From the NCBI RefSeq assembly GCF_004014875.1, contig NZ_CP034929.1:62001-126000 (forward strand): a stretch of DNA of 64,000 nt. Direction: 5' to 3'. The translations under genes were made by a program, and so were the position numbers. Positions within the stretch are counted from its first letter, which is position 1. Every line of letters begins with the position of its first letter. The notes below the pieces were generated by a model that searched no databases, was not told the DNA's origin, and saw only the letters and a program-made list of their open reading frames with translations. The stretch comes from Nocardioides yefusunii (GTDB taxonomy: Bacteria > Actinomycetota > Actinomycetes > Propionibacteriales > Nocardioidaceae). Positions 16,746 through 25,854 of the stretch are shown here, one piece after another.

Positions 16746-19208
16746 TCAGGCGGAGGCAACCTCCAGCGCGTCCGGCATCTCGATCTTCTGCGTGTGCCGG
16801 CACGCCGGTGCGGTGCTGCAGACCAGGAACGGACCGTGAGGGCCGCTGCTGCGCACCAAGGAACCCCGACGGCAGGCCGGGCAGGCGACCAGGTCATCGG
16901 CGGTGCTCAAGGCGGAGGCCTCGAGCTGCTCGTACCGGGCGAGTTCGGTGACGAACGCGGACTCCTTGCCCTGGACCGTCATCAGCGTCACGGTGCTCCG
17001 GGCCCGGGTCAGGGCGACGTGGAACAGGCGTCGTTCCTCCGCGTGCCGGAAGCCTTCGGCGTTGGAGACGACGAGGTCAAGCACCGGATCGGCCGGGACG
17101 TCGCTGGGGAATCCGTGGTCGCCCGACACCATCCGGGGCAGCAGGACGTGGTCGGCCTCGCGGCCCTTGGCGTCGTGCACCGTGCTGAACCGGACCTGCA
17201 GGTTGGCGGGGACGTCCTCGCCCAGCAACGTCTGCTCGAAGCCGTACCGGCCCAGGACCAGCACGCTCGCCGACGTCACCCGCCGCGACAGGTCGTTGAG
17301 CCACGACGCGACGGCCCGGGGGATCTCGTCCTCCGAACCCAACCGCACCAACTGCACCGGCTCGCCGGGGGACGCCAGCGTCGAACGCACCGTGCGTCGC
17401 ACCTGACGCGGATTGCGCTGCACGAACTCGGCCGCGGTGTCGGTGACGGTCTGCGGGGAGCGGAACGTCGAGGGCAGTGACATCGTCTCGAACGGACCGA
17501 ACCAGCGTCGGAAGTCGGTGAGCACCGACAGGTCGGCGCCTGCGAACCGGTGCACGGACTGCCAGTCGTCGCCGACGGCCAACAGGTGTCGCTCGGGCCG
17601 TTCGACGAGGGCGCGCACCATCCGTGCCCGCGGGCCGGAGACGTCCTGGGCGTCGTCGAGCAGGACGGTCGTGAAGCCCATGTCCAGCCCCGACTCCAGC
17701 GCCGTGGTGGCCTGGGTCAGGTCGTCCTCGGCGTCGTTGACCCCCTCGGCCTCCAAGCGTGCCTGCCAGGCCTCGTGGATCGGCCAGTAGAGATCGAGGA
17801 AGAGGCGGGTCGAGTGTGAGCGTCCGTTGCGGCGCCACGCCAGGTCGAGTGAAGCGCGAGTGTTGCCGGTGGACTTCACCTGCGTCATGAACGAACGGAC
17901 CAACCGCACGAGGTCGTCGTGGCGGACGTGGGCATGATCGCCGAGGGCGTCGGGGTTCCAGACGGGCGTGACGCCGCGGTTGATGAGCGTGTCGCTCAAC
18001 TTCTTGAGGCCCCAGCCGCCGACGACCTCGGACTCGACGGTCTCGATCATCGTCGACCCGTGGCGCTCGTGGACCCTGCGTCGCCACTCCATCGTGTCCT
18101 CGTGACGCGGTCCCTCGTGCAGCTGGGTGACCTCGGCGTCCGGGACGACGTGCTCGTGCCACAGGTCGATGCCGGGATAACGCAGGTCGGGGCAGTACTG
18201 GGAGTCGTCGAGGGTGCTCGTGGTGCGCGGGTAGGGGAGGCGCCAACGGTGGTCGATCCCGTTGAGGACCAGCCAGTCGGCCAGCATCCGTTCCCCGCGC
18301 GAACGCGCCACCTCGCCGGCCAGAGTGGTGAACTCCGCGGCCGGGTCCTCGTGGGGGAGCGTTGCGGGGTCGGCGGTGGTGGGGCGCGCGAACAGGAGAC
18401 GGTAGGTGTCCCAACGGCGTCGGAACTCCTCGTCCTCGTCACGGAGACGGGTGGCGATCTCCGAGATGACCTGCAGGCCGGTCGCTCCCTCGGTCCATTC
18501 CGCAGCGCGCGGCCGGGTGCCTCGGGCCTGTTCGACGACGTCGCGGGCGAACTCGCCGAAGCTGCGCACCTGTACACGCTCGGGGTCGACGCCGGCCCGG
18601 CCCAGACACTCGTCGGTGAGGCGTCGGGCGTCGTCCGCGGCAGCCTGGTCGAAGGTCAGGAACAGCACGCGGCCCTGGGGCCCGATGCCTCGGCGCAGCG
18701 TCCAGGCGGCTCGCGCGGCGAGCAGCGAGGTCTTGCCCGAACCGGCGGGGCCCACCACCAGGAGGCGGTTCTCGGTGGCTGCCACGGCGGCGGCCTGGTC
18801 GGTGCTGAGGGGCTGTCCCAGCACAGTGTCGAAGAACGTCTTGTGACGACTCGACGCCTGCCGCACGACGAGGTCGTTGGTGCTGCGCCGCAGGCTGTCG
18901 AGATCTGTCTCGAACAGGGAGACGTCACTGCGGCCATGGGCGGAATCGGTCTGCCGCAGAGCGTCGGGCAGGGGGCCGACGGGTCGGGTGCTCGACCACG
19001 TCTGCAGCGTTTCGAGGGTGATCCAGCGCTGGTGCTCCTCGGCCTCGAGGAGGTCGCTGCGGACGCGCGCCGCCCACGTCGCGAGGGCGTCCCGGAAGAG
19101 GCTGTCGCGTTCGTCCTCGATGCTGCGGGGTGTGCTGCGCAGCAGCGGCAGCGAAGTCACGGCTGCAATGGCGACGCCGGCCAGGATCAGGTTGGTCGCG
19201 CTGCTCAT
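16746..19208 (-). CDS. Helicase IV-like UvrD-family SF1 helicase with possible nuclease insertion and C-terminal zinc ribbon
   Basis: Predicted DNA helicase (820 aa). An N-terminal hydrophobic stretch (about 7-23) could be a membrane anchor. Walker A GPAGSGKT is at 153-160, Walker B LLDDAQD near 516-522, and GDDWQSVHRFAGA (546-558) plus the AEERRLFHVALTRAR segment are typical of E. coli helicase IV. Between the helicase motifs (about 305-355) lies ADWLVLNGIDHRW...CPDLRYPGIDLWHEH, which resembles the PD-(D/E)xK-like insertion seen in some UvrD-like helicases. The C-terminus has a CPAC...C...C/H zinc ribbon like those in topoisomerases. It is adjacent and convergent to cas2; a link to defence is possible but unproven. 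Confidence 0.85.
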   Translation of the reverse strand: MSSATNLILAGVAIAAVTSLPLLRSTPRSIEDERDSLFRDALATWAARVRSDLLEAEEHQRWITLETLQTWSSTRPVGPLPDALRQTDSAHGRSDVSLFETDLDSLRRSTNDLVVRQASSRHKTFFDTVLGQPLSTDQAAAVAATENRLLVVGPAGSGKTSLLAARAAWTLRRGIGPQGRVLFLTFDQAAADDARRLTDECLGRAGVDPERVQVRSFGEFARDVVEQARGTRPRAAEWTEGATGLQVISEIATRLRDEDEEFRRRWDTYRLLFARPTTADPATLPHEDPAAEFTTLAGEVARSRGERMLADWLVLNGIDHRWRLPYPRTTSTLDDSQYCPDLRYPGIDLWHEHVVPDAEVTQLHEGPRHEDTMEWRRRVHERHGSTMIETVESEVVGGWGLKKLSDTLINRGVTPVWNPDALGDHAHVRHDDLVRLVRSFMTQVKSTGNTRASLDLAWRRNGRSHSTRLFLDLYWPIHEAWQARLEAEGVNDAEDDLTQATTALESGLDMGFTTVLLDDAQDVSGPRARMVRALVERPERHLLAVGDDWQSVHRFAGADLSVLTDFRRWFGPFETMSLPSTFRSPQTVTDTAAEFVQRNPRQVRRTVRSTLASPGEPVQLVRLGSEDEIPRAVASWLNDLSRRVTSASVLVLGRYGFEQTLLGEDVPANLQVRFSTVHDAKGREADHVLLPRMVSGDHGFPSDVPADPVLDLVVSNAEGFRHAEERRLFHVALTRARSTVTLMTVQGKESAFVTELARYEQLEASALSTADDLVACPACRRGSLVRSSGPHGPFLVCSTAPACRHTQKIEMPDALEVASA

Positions 19209-19316
19209 GGGGCGATTCTCCCCCGAGTACCCCGGTTTTTTGTTCTCTTGTTCAAGAATCTGACGCCGGCGCGGTCTTCACTCGGTGCTCGGCCCGCGGA
19301 AACAGGGCGAGAACGA

Positions 19317-19354
19317 GCGAGCCCCGCGCCGTCCGACGACGACGCGGGGCTCGC
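19317..19354 (-). terminator. Strong GC-rich hairpin after the DUF4190-type gene
   Basis: Perfect 12-bp arms GCGAGCCCCGCG and CGCGGGGCTCGC with a 14-nt loop, starting 27 nt past the stop at 19381. No U-tract follows, as is common for actinobacterial terminators. Confidence 0.65.
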
Positions 19355-19380
19355 GCAGGTGGCTGCGGTGCAGCCTCAGG

Positions 19381-20217
19381 TCACTTGACCGCGACGAAGG
19401 TGTCGTCGCTGAACATGCCCGGGGAGACGGCGAGGGCGCCGCTCTCCCACCGCGCGGGCACCTCGAGGATCTTGTCACCGGTGACGCTGCCGTCGCTGTA
19501 GACGGTCTCGAGGCTGTCGAACGCGTCCTCGGCGACGAAGATGCCGTCGGTGCCGTCGACGGTCTTGCCGTCCTTGCCGACGTACTTCACGGTCGCCCAG
19601 GCAGACTCGCCCTGGTCGTCGTCACCGGTGTAGGTGGCGGTGAGGTTGACGGCGATGAGGACCTTGCCGGAATCGGCCTTCTGGTCGAAGGCGTCCTTCT
19701 CCACCGTGGAGACCGAGTTGATGACGACGGTCCAGTCGTCGCCCTTCACCTGCGAACCCAGGGGGGCGGGGTTGTCACGGGTCGTGCCGACGTCCTTGCT
19801 GGCCGACTTGCCGTCCTTGTCGACGACCTCGGTGGAGGTGGTCTCGTCGATGGCGTCCTCGAGTGCGGTGACGAAGACGGTGTTGATGGCGATGGTGATC
19901 ACGATCGTCAGGACGCCGAGCACGAGACCGGCGATGGCCAGGCCCTTGCCTGCGTTCACCTTCTTCGACTTCGCCAGGCCGACACCGGCGAGGATGAGAC
20001 CCAGCACCGCGAGCATGACCCCGAAGATGTTCAGCAGCGGGATCCATGACATGAGGATGCCAAGGAGGCTCAGGACGAAGCCTGCGGTGGCGAGGCCGTT
20101 GCTGCCCGACGGCTGGGGCGGTGTGAAGGGGTACGGGCTGGGCTGACCGCCGGGGTACTGACCGCCGGGGTGCTGCCCGTCCGGGAACTGGGCAGGCGGG
20201 AACTGGGTCTGGGACAT
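19381..20217 (-). CDS. DUF4190/DUF4352-type membrane protein
   Basis: Function unknown. It has 278 residues: a Pro/Gln/Gly-rich cytosolic N-terminus with PGGQ-type repeats (1-35), two or three membrane segments (about 42-82 and 92-115) matching the DUF4190 pattern, then an extracellular beta-rich domain (about 140-278) resembling DUF4352 (GDDWTVVINSVSTVEK; KVLIAVNLTATYTG). Such proteins are common in actinobacteria as surface-exposed tethered domains. It ends in its own hairpin and appears monocistronic. Confidence 0.78.
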   Translation of the reverse strand: MSQTQFPPAQFPDGQHPGGQYPGGQPSPYPFTPPQPSGSNGLATAGFVLSLLGILMSWIPLLNIFGVMLAVLGLILAGVGLAKSKKVNAGKGLAIAGLVLGVLTIVITIAINTVFVTALEDAIDETTSTEVVDKDGKSASKDVGTTRDNPAPLGSQVKGDDWTVVINSVSTVEKDAFDQKADSGKVLIAVNLTATYTGDDDQGESAWATVKYVGKDGKTVDGTDGIFVAEDAFDSLETVYSDGSVTGDKILEVPARWESGALAVSPGMFSDDTFVAVK

Positions 20218-20347
20218 GGCTCGCTCTCGTGGGTCGTGGGCACGGCAGGGGCCAGTGCTGACGAACTCCCCCGGTGCCTCGTCAATGCGCCCCGACGGTA
20301 GACGCGAACGGTTGTTCGTGGGGGAAATAGAACGACGCCGTTCCGTC

Positions 20348-20373
20348 CTTTCGGTTTCGTCCTGTCCCGAAAG
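20348..20373 (-). terminator. Hairpin after the M20 amidohydrolase gene
   Basis: Arms CTTTCGG and CCGAAAG (7 bp, perfect) with a 12-nt loop, beginning 7 nt past the stop at 20380. A likely terminator for the minus-strand gene. Confidence 0.5.
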
Positions 20374-20379
20374 CGCAGG

Positions 20380-21690
20380 TCAGGGGCGTCCGAGCAGCTC
20401 CAGGACTGCCGCCACGGCCACCTTCGCGCCCACCGCGATCGCCGGCAGGTGCACCAGGTACTGCGGGGAGTGCATCCCGTAGGGGACCAGCTCGCCACGC
20501 GCCCACGCCTGCTCGCACAGCACCGGGTCAGCGACCCCGACGTTGAGGTAGGTGAACGCGATCTCGTCGGCGTGCGGGCCCATCAACAGGTGCGCGTCCT
20601 CGGATCCGGTCACCGGCGGCATCTGCGTGATCACCTTGTCCTCGCCCAACACCTCCTTCAGGACGCCGGTCAGACGTGGGGTCTGGACGTCGTCGTTCAC
20701 CAACGGGGTCGAGCCACCCTTGAACGTGTACTCCGGCAGCGCGTCCTCGCTCATCCCGGCCGTCCGCGCGACGCCGTCGCAGACCGCTCGCAGGCCGGCG
20801 ACGAGCTGCTCGCGCACCGCGGCGTCGAACCAGCGCAGGTTGACCTTGAGCAGCGCCCGGTCAGGGATGACGTTGTTGTCCGCGCCCGCCTGGATCGACC
20901 CGACGGTCAGCACCGCGGTCGCCTGTGGGGAGATCCGTCGCGACACCACCGACTGCAGTTCCACCACCGCGGTCGCGGCCATCAGCACCGGGTCCTTGGT
21001 GACGTGCGGCATCGAACCGTGCCCGCCGACGCCGTGGATCAGCACGTCGATCTGGTCGGTGCCGGCCATCAACGTGCCGGGCACGCACGCCACCGTCCCC
21101 ACCGGAACGGGTGCGGTGTGCAGGGCGACGTAGTGGTCCGGGGTCTGCATGAGGGGTTGGTCGTGGAGGCCGTCGTCGACCATCGCCTGCGCGCCCTGGA
21201 TCAGTTCCTCGGCGGGCTGTCCGACCAGCAGCACCGTCCCACGCCATGCGTCCTTGGTCTCCACCAGCGTCCGGGCGAGCCCGACCATCCAGGTGACGTG
21301 GGCGTCGTGGCCGCACATGTGCCCCACCGGGGACTCCGTGCCGTCCTCGCGCGTCACCCGGACGGTGCTGCGGTAGGGGAGGTCGTTGGCCTCCTCGACG
21401 GCGTTGGCGTCCATGTCGGCGCGGTACATGACCGTGGGCCCGTCGCCGTTGTCGAGGCGCGCCAGAACGCCGGTGCCACCGATCCCGCGGACGACGTCGA
21501 AGCCGAGACGAACGAGTTCGTCGGCCAGGAATGACGACGTCCGGTGCTCGGTGAAACCGAGCTCGGGGTGGGCGTGCAGGTCCTGGTAGATCGCGACGAG
21601 ATCGTCGGCGTGGGAGTCGACGACGGCGGTTGCGCGCTCGCGCAGTGCGGCGTCAGGCGTCGTGGTGGTGGGGTGCTCGTGGGTGCCCAT
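20380..21690 (-). CDS. M20-family amidohydrolase
   Basis: Zinc- or manganese-dependent hydrolase of N-acyl amino acids or related amides (436 aa). Visible are DLHAHPELGF near the N-terminus, the metal ligands in MYRADMDA and GHMCGHDAH, the catalytic/metal Glu pair in GQPAEE, the IHGVGGHGSMPH dimerisation-domain motif, and a C-terminal metal region (TGSEDAHLLM). The start MGTHEHPTT (ATG 21690) is preferred to a further upstream ATG, which adds a non-conserved segment. The substrate cannot be predicted. Confidence 0.88.
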   Translation of the reverse strand: MGTHEHPTTTTPDAALRERATAVVDSHADDLVAIYQDLHAHPELGFTEHRTSSFLADELVRLGFDVVRGIGGTGVLARLDNGDGPTVMYRADMDANAVEEANDLPYRSTVRVTREDGTESPVGHMCGHDAHVTWMVGLARTLVETKDAWRGTVLLVGQPAEELIQGAQAMVDDGLHDQPLMQTPDHYVALHTAPVPVGTVACVPGTLMAGTDQIDVLIHGVGGHGSMPHVTKDPVLMAATAVVELQSVVSRRISPQATAVLTVGSIQAGADNNVIPDRALLKVNLRWFDAAVREQLVAGLRAVCDGVARTAGMSEDALPEYTFKGGSTPLVNDDVQTPRLTGVLKEVLGEDKVITQMPPVTGSEDAHLLMGPHADEIAFTYLNVGVADPVLCEQAWARGELVPYGMHSPQYLVHLPAIAVGAKVAVAAVLELLGRP

Positions 21691-21788
21691 ACGGCATTGA
21701 ACCGCACGAGACGGCGTGACCGGATCGACAATGGCGGAGGACGAATCTCCACATTTGCTGGTCATCATCCAGAATCGGACGTGGAGCA

Positions 21789-21826
21789 GGCCGACTCAGC
21801 GCACGTGTGGGGGCGTTGAGTCGGCC
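21789..21826 (-). terminator. Hairpin after the alcohol dehydrogenase gene
   Basis: Perfect 10-bp arms GGCCGACTCA and TGAGTCGGCC with an 18-nt loop, 39 nt beyond the stop at 21865. A likely terminator for the minus-strand dehydrogenase. Confidence 0.6.
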
Positions 21827-21864
21827 TCACCGACCTCACAGGCCATGGCCCGCGAAGATCTGGA

Positions 21865-22977
21865 TCAGGCGGGCATCCGCAGGATCGGCTTGATCACCGC
21901 GCCCGACTTCGAGTCGGCGAGCGCCTCCTCGATCTGGTCCATCTCGTAGAACTTCACCAGCTTGTCGAACGGGAAACGTCCCTGCTCGTACAGCTCGATC
22001 AGCGCCGGGATCAGCTGACCCGAACGGCCACCGCCACCCAGGACGCCGATGACGCGCTTGCCCCACAGCGTCGTGAGGTGGTCGAGGCTGAACGACGCAC
22101 CCGCGGGGGCGCCGCCGATCAGCACCAGGGTGCCGAGCATGCCGACACACTCGGCGATCTTCTCGATCACAGGGATGACGCCCGTGCAGTCGAACGCGTA
22201 GTCGACGGTGCTGCCGGTGATCTCCGCGACCGCCTCGACGACGTCGCGCTGACCGGAGTTCACGGTGTGCGTCGCACCGAACTCCTTCGCGAGCTCCAGG
22301 CGGGAGTCGTGCAGGTCGACGGCGATGATCTTGGTGACGCCGGAGTTGCGGGCCGCCATGATCGCGGCCAGGCCGACCGCGCCGACACCGGCGACCAGGA
22401 TCGAGTCACCCAGACCCGGCTTCGCCTCGTTGAGCACCGCGCCGGCACCGGTCGCGAGACCGCAGGCCAGCGGACCCATCAGCTCCACCGGCGTGTTGGC
22501 CGGAACCACCACGAGGGCGTCCGCGGAGACGATGGAGTGGGTCGCGAACGACGACTGGCCGAAGAAGTGACCGTTCAGCTCGACGCCGTCACGCGAGTAC
22601 GCCGACGTGCCGGCCTGCTCGCCCTTGAATCGACGGCCCGAGACCAGCGCCTCGCCGGTGCGCAGGCAGTAGCGGGGCTCACCGTCCATGCAGTTGCGGC
22701 ACTCGCCGCACGACGGCCAGCCGATGATCACCTTGTCGCCCACGGCGACCTGGGTGACGCCCTCGCCGATCGCCTCGACGACGCCGGCACCCTCGTGGCC
22801 CAGGATCGACGGGAACGGCATCGGCATGTCGCCCTCGCGGGTGATCGCGTCGGTGTGGCACACGCCCGCGGCGACGATCTTCAGACGGACCTCACCGCGC
22901 CCGGGCTCGGCCAGGTCGACCTCCTGCACCGTGAACGGTGCGTCCTTCTCCTCGACGACCAGTGCAGTGATCTTCAT
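21865..22977 (-). CDS. Zinc-dependent alcohol dehydrogenase, MDR superfamily (aryl-alcohol type)
   Basis: NAD(P)-linked oxidation of an alcohol, probably aromatic or terpenoid by family resemblance. It has 370 residues. Catalytic-zinc ligands are Cys40 (GVCHTD) and His61 (GHEGAG). The four structural-zinc cysteines are in the CGECRNC motif plus Cys104. A Rossmann motif GVGAVGLAA is present. The start ATG 22977 is set by GGAGG 7 bases upstream; the earlier in-frame ATG at 22989 overlaps that site. It is not clearly in an operon with the amidohydrolase, as a hairpin separates them. Confidence 0.9.
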   Translation of the reverse strand: MKITALVVEEKDAPFTVQEVDLAEPGRGEVRLKIVAAGVCHTDAITREGDMPMPFPSILGHEGAGVVEAIGEGVTQVAVGDKVIIGWPSCGECRNCMDGEPRYCLRTGEALVSGRRFKGEQAGTSAYSRDGVELNGHFFGQSSFATHSIVSADALVVVPANTPVELMGPLACGLATGAGAVLNEAKPGLGDSILVAGVGAVGLAAIMAARNSGVTKIIAVDLHDSRLELAKEFGATHTVNSGQRDVVEAVAEITGSTVDYAFDCTGVIPVIEKIAECVGMLGTLVLIGGAPAGASFSLDHLTTLWGKRVIGVLGGGGRSGQLIPALIELYEQGRFPFDKLVKFYEMDQIEEALADSKSGAVIKPILRMPA

Positions 22978-23043
22978 CGTGACCTCCATGGGCTCAGGGC
23001 TCTGTGCAAGTGGATGTCCCCCCGTCACAGATCCTGACATTTC

Positions 23044-23072
23044 ACACCCGAACGGGAGTGAGGCGCGGGTGT
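23044..23072 (-). terminator. Inverted repeat between the exonuclease and alcohol dehydrogenase genes
   Basis: Arms ACACCCG and CGGGTGT with a 15-nt loop, 13 nt past the exonuclease stop and about 70 bp upstream of the dehydrogenase start. A terminator for the first gene is likely; an operator for the second is possible. Confidence 0.4.
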
Positions 23073-23085
23073 CACATGCCCGGCG

Positions 23086-24060
23086 TCAGGCCAGGTCGCG
23101 AGCCTTCGGCTTCCAGTCGACGCCCACGCCCGACGCCGCACGTCCGCGCTCGACCGCAGGCGCCTGCAGGACGACGTCGCCGTGCGCGGACAGCAGCATC
23201 GGCAGCAGTTGCGCGGTGGCCCGGACGTCACCCAGCGCGGTGTGCTGGTGCGGGAAGTCGATCCCGGCGTGCTCGACCACCGTCGCGAGGCGGTGGTTGT
23301 CGGTGTTGATGCTCTCGCGTGCCCACAGCAGCGTGCAGACGGCCGGGAAGCGTTCGCCGGAGATCCCGGCCAGCCCCAGCTCGTGGGCCAGGAACTTCTC
23401 CTCGAAGACGGCGTTGTGCGCCACCACCACGGCACCGTCGAAGAGTCGGGCCACCTCGCCCCACGCCTGCGCGAAGGTGGGTGCGCCGAGGAGGTCGTCG
23501 ACCTCGACGTGGTGGATGTGCGTCGGGCCGACCTCGCGACGTCCGGTGCGCGGGTCGCGGCCGGGGTCGAGCAGCGTCGAGAACTCCTCCACGACGCTGC
23601 CGTCGGCGCGCACGCGGGCCACGGCGATCTCGATCACGCGGTGGCCGTCGGCCGGGTCGAGGCCGGTGGTCTCGAGGTCGACGACGGCGTACTCGCCGGT
23701 GTGGACCATTCCGGGGACGCCTGCTGCGGACGCGGCCGAGCCCGTCTCCAGGACGTAGTCGAAGAGTGGGCCCGACGTGCCCGCGCGGGCGAACCGAGCC
23801 GCAGCCTTCTCCGCCTTCGCGGCCAGACGCTCGGCCTCGCGTCGTTCGTGCGTGGTCGGTTCGTGGGCAGTGGGTTCGTGGGGCGTGAGGGTGTCGCGCA
23901 TGCTCTCGTCGTCGCTGGAGGGGTGGGGGGCCGGACGCGGGACGGGGGTGCCCCGGCCCAGGGAGCGTCGACGTTCTGATCGCTTCGCGACCAGGCGTGC
24001 CATCACGATGCCGGCCAGTGCGGCACCGGCGATCACCAGGACGTCGAGGAGCGTCTGCAC
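23086..24060 (-). CDS. DnaQ-like 3'-5' exonuclease (DEDDh)
   Basis: Predicted 3'-5' exonuclease of 324 residues. The N-terminus has a hydrophobic stretch (LLDVLVIAGAALAGIVMARLV cannot be soluble) suggesting a membrane anchor, then an Ala/Glu/Arg linker. The DEDDh domain starts near residue 125: VVDLETTGLD (Asp-Glu), HNAVFEEKFL, and a C-terminal HTALGDVRAT (His, Asp). The GTG start 24060 is supported by GAGGA 8 bases upstream, located at the end of the ABC-F gene 10 bp away, so the two genes are probably co-transcribed. Confidence 0.86.
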   Translation of the reverse strand: MQTLLDVLVIAGAALAGIVMARLVAKRSERRRSLGRGTPVPRPAPHPSSDDESMRDTLTPHEPTAHEPTTHERREAERLAAKAEKAAARFARAGTSGPLFDYVLETGSAASAAGVPGMVHTGEYAVVDLETTGLDPADGHRVIEIAVARVRADGSVVEEFSTLLDPGRDPRTGRREVGPTHIHHVEVDDLLGAPTFAQAWGEVARLFDGAVVVAHNAVFEEKFLAHELGLAGISGERFPAVCTLLWARESINTDNHRLATVVEHAGIDFPHQHTALGDVRATAQLLPMLLSAHGDVVLQAPAVERGRAASGVGVDWKPKARDLA

Positions 24061-24070
24061 GTCGTCGTCC

Positions 24071-25690
24071 TCAGCGCTCGCGCTCGACGCGCTTCTCGTC
24101 CCACACGGGGGTGTCGCTCTGACGGACCACCCCGTCGGAGCCGAAGATGATGAAGCGGTCGAAGGTCTTCGCGAACCAGCGGTCGTGGGTGACCGCCAGG
24201 ACGGTGCCGTCGTAGGCCTCGAGCGCTGCCTGCAGTGCCTCCGCGGACTCGAGGTCGAGGTTGTCGGTGGGCTCGTCGAGCAGCAGCGACGTCGCGCCGC
24301 CCAGCTCGAGGCGCAGGATCTGCACACGCGCCTTCTGGCCGCCCGAGAGACGCTCGTAGGTGACCTCGGCCTGCTGCTCCATCTCGTAGCGGCGCAGCGA
24401 ACTCATCGCCGGGCCCTTCTGCAGCGAGTGCTCGGACCAGAGGATGTCGAGCAGGGTGCGGCCCTCGAGCTCGGGGTAGGCGTGGGTCTGGGCGAAGTGG
24501 CCCGGAACGACGCGGGCCCCCAGCTTGAACGACCCGGTGTGGGCGACGTCCTGGCCGGCGAGCAGACGCAGGAAGTGCGACTTGCCCGAACCGTTGGAGC
24601 CGAGCACGCCGATCCGCTCGCCCTGGAAGACCTCCAGGTCGAACGGCTTCATCAGACCGGTCAGCTCGAGCTGCTGCACCTCGATCGCACGGACGCCGGT
24701 GCGGCCGCCCTTGAGGCGCATCGTGATGTCCTGCTCGCGCGGCGGCTCCGGCGGCGGGCCGGCCTCCTCGAACTTCTTCAGTCGGGTCTGTGCGGCGGCG
24801 TAGCGCGAGCTCATCGCGTGGCTCACCGAGGCGGCCTGACGCAGGTCGACGACGAGCTTCTTGAGGCGGGCGTGCTGCTCGTCCCAGCGCTTGCGGAGCT
24901 CCTCGAAGCGCGCGAAGCGGGCCTTGCGGGCCTCGGCGAACGTCGCGAACCCACCGCCGTGGACCCACACGTCGGCGCCGGCCGGGGCGGGCTCGACCGA
25001 GAGGATCTTCTGTGCGGCGACCGAGAGCAGCTCGCGGTCGTGGGAGATCAGCAGGACGGTCTTCTTGGTCTCCGACAGCTTCTCCTCCAGCCAGCGCTTC
25101 GAGGGGACGTCGAGGTAGTTGTCGGGCTCGTCGAGCAGCAGCACCTCGGCCGGGTTGCGGAACAGCGCCTCCAGCACGACGCGCTTCTGCTCACCGCCCG
25201 ACAGCGAGGACGCCTCGCGACCCATCGCCGACCAGTAGTCGATGCCGAGCGCGGCCTGGGTGCACATGTCCCAGGTGTTCTCGTAGTCGTAGCCGTCGGC
25301 GTCGGCCCAGTCCGAGAGTGCCTGGGCGTAGGCCATCTGGGCCTTCTCGGAGTCGTCGACGGCGATCAGTGCCTCGGCCTCGTCGACGGCCTTCGCGGCG
25401 TTCTTCACGCGATCAGGAGCCACCGAGATCAGCAGGTCGCGGACGGTCGAGCCGTCGCGGACGCTGCCGACGAACTGCGGCATCACGGCCAGGCCGCCGG
25501 AGACTGTCACGGTGCCGGACTCGGGGGTCAGTTCGCCGGTGATGAGCTTCATCAGCGTCGATTTGCCGGCGCCGTTGGGGCCGACGAGCGCGACCACTGA
25601 TCCTTCGCCGACGCGGAACGACACGTCGCCCAGCAGTGGACGCCCGTCGGGAAGGACGTATTCGAGGTGTGCGACGTCGACGTGACCCAT
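24071..25690 (-). CDS. ABC-F family ATPase
   Basis: Cytosolic tandem ATP-binding-cassette protein of the translation-linked ABC-F group (539 aa), with no membrane domain. First cassette: Walker A GPNGAGKST (about 37-45), LSGGEQKR, LLDEPDNYLD. A charged linker (about 240-300) follows, then the second cassette: GSNGSGKSH, LSGGQKAR, LLDEPTDNLD. The first cassette's DEPDNYLD and the SH in place of ST in the second Walker A are mild variants. ATG 25690 was chosen over GTG 25696 because AGAGG lies 8 bases upstream. A resistance or ribosome-rescue role cannot be assigned. Confidence 0.88.
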   Translation of the reverse strand: MGHVDVAHLEYVLPDGRPLLGDVSFRVGEGSVVALVGPNGAGKSTLMKLITGELTPESGTVTVSGGLAVMPQFVGSVRDGSTVRDLLISVAPDRVKNAAKAVDEAEALIAVDDSEKAQMAYAQALSDWADADGYDYENTWDMCTQAALGIDYWSAMGREASSLSGGEQKRVVLEALFRNPAEVLLLDEPDNYLDVPSKRWLEEKLSETKKTVLLISHDRELLSVAAQKILSVEPAPAGADVWVHGGGFATFAEARKARFARFEELRKRWDEQHARLKKLVVDLRQAASVSHAMSSRYAAAQTRLKKFEEAGPPPEPPREQDITMRLKGGRTGVRAIEVQQLELTGLMKPFDLEVFQGERIGVLGSNGSGKSHFLRLLAGQDVAHTGSFKLGARVVPGHFAQTHAYPELEGRTLLDILWSEHSLQKGPAMSSLRRYEMEQQAEVTYERLSGGQKARVQILRLELGGATSLLLDEPTDNLDLESAEALQAALEAYDGTVLAVTHDRWFAKTFDRFIIFGSDGVVRQSDTPVWDEKRVERER

Positions 25691-25754
25691 GCGCACAGCC
25701 TCTCAGGAGGCGCCGACGAGATTGAATCCGCGACGGTCGCGCGTCCCGGAGGCG

Positions 25755-25783
25755 GAGGGGCGCCGCAACGGCAACCGCCCCTC
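25755..25783 (-). terminator. Hairpin between nitroreductase and ABC-F genes
   Basis: Arms GAGGGGCG and CGCCCCTC (8 bp) with a 13-nt loop, 72 nt past the nitroreductase stop. It may end that transcript before the ABC-F promoter. Confidence 0.4.
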
Positions 25784-25854
25784 ACCTTCCGACGACACGA
25801 GGTCGTGGAGGGGAGGGGCGGTGGAGCTGATCAGGTGCGCCCGAGCGCGTCAGG

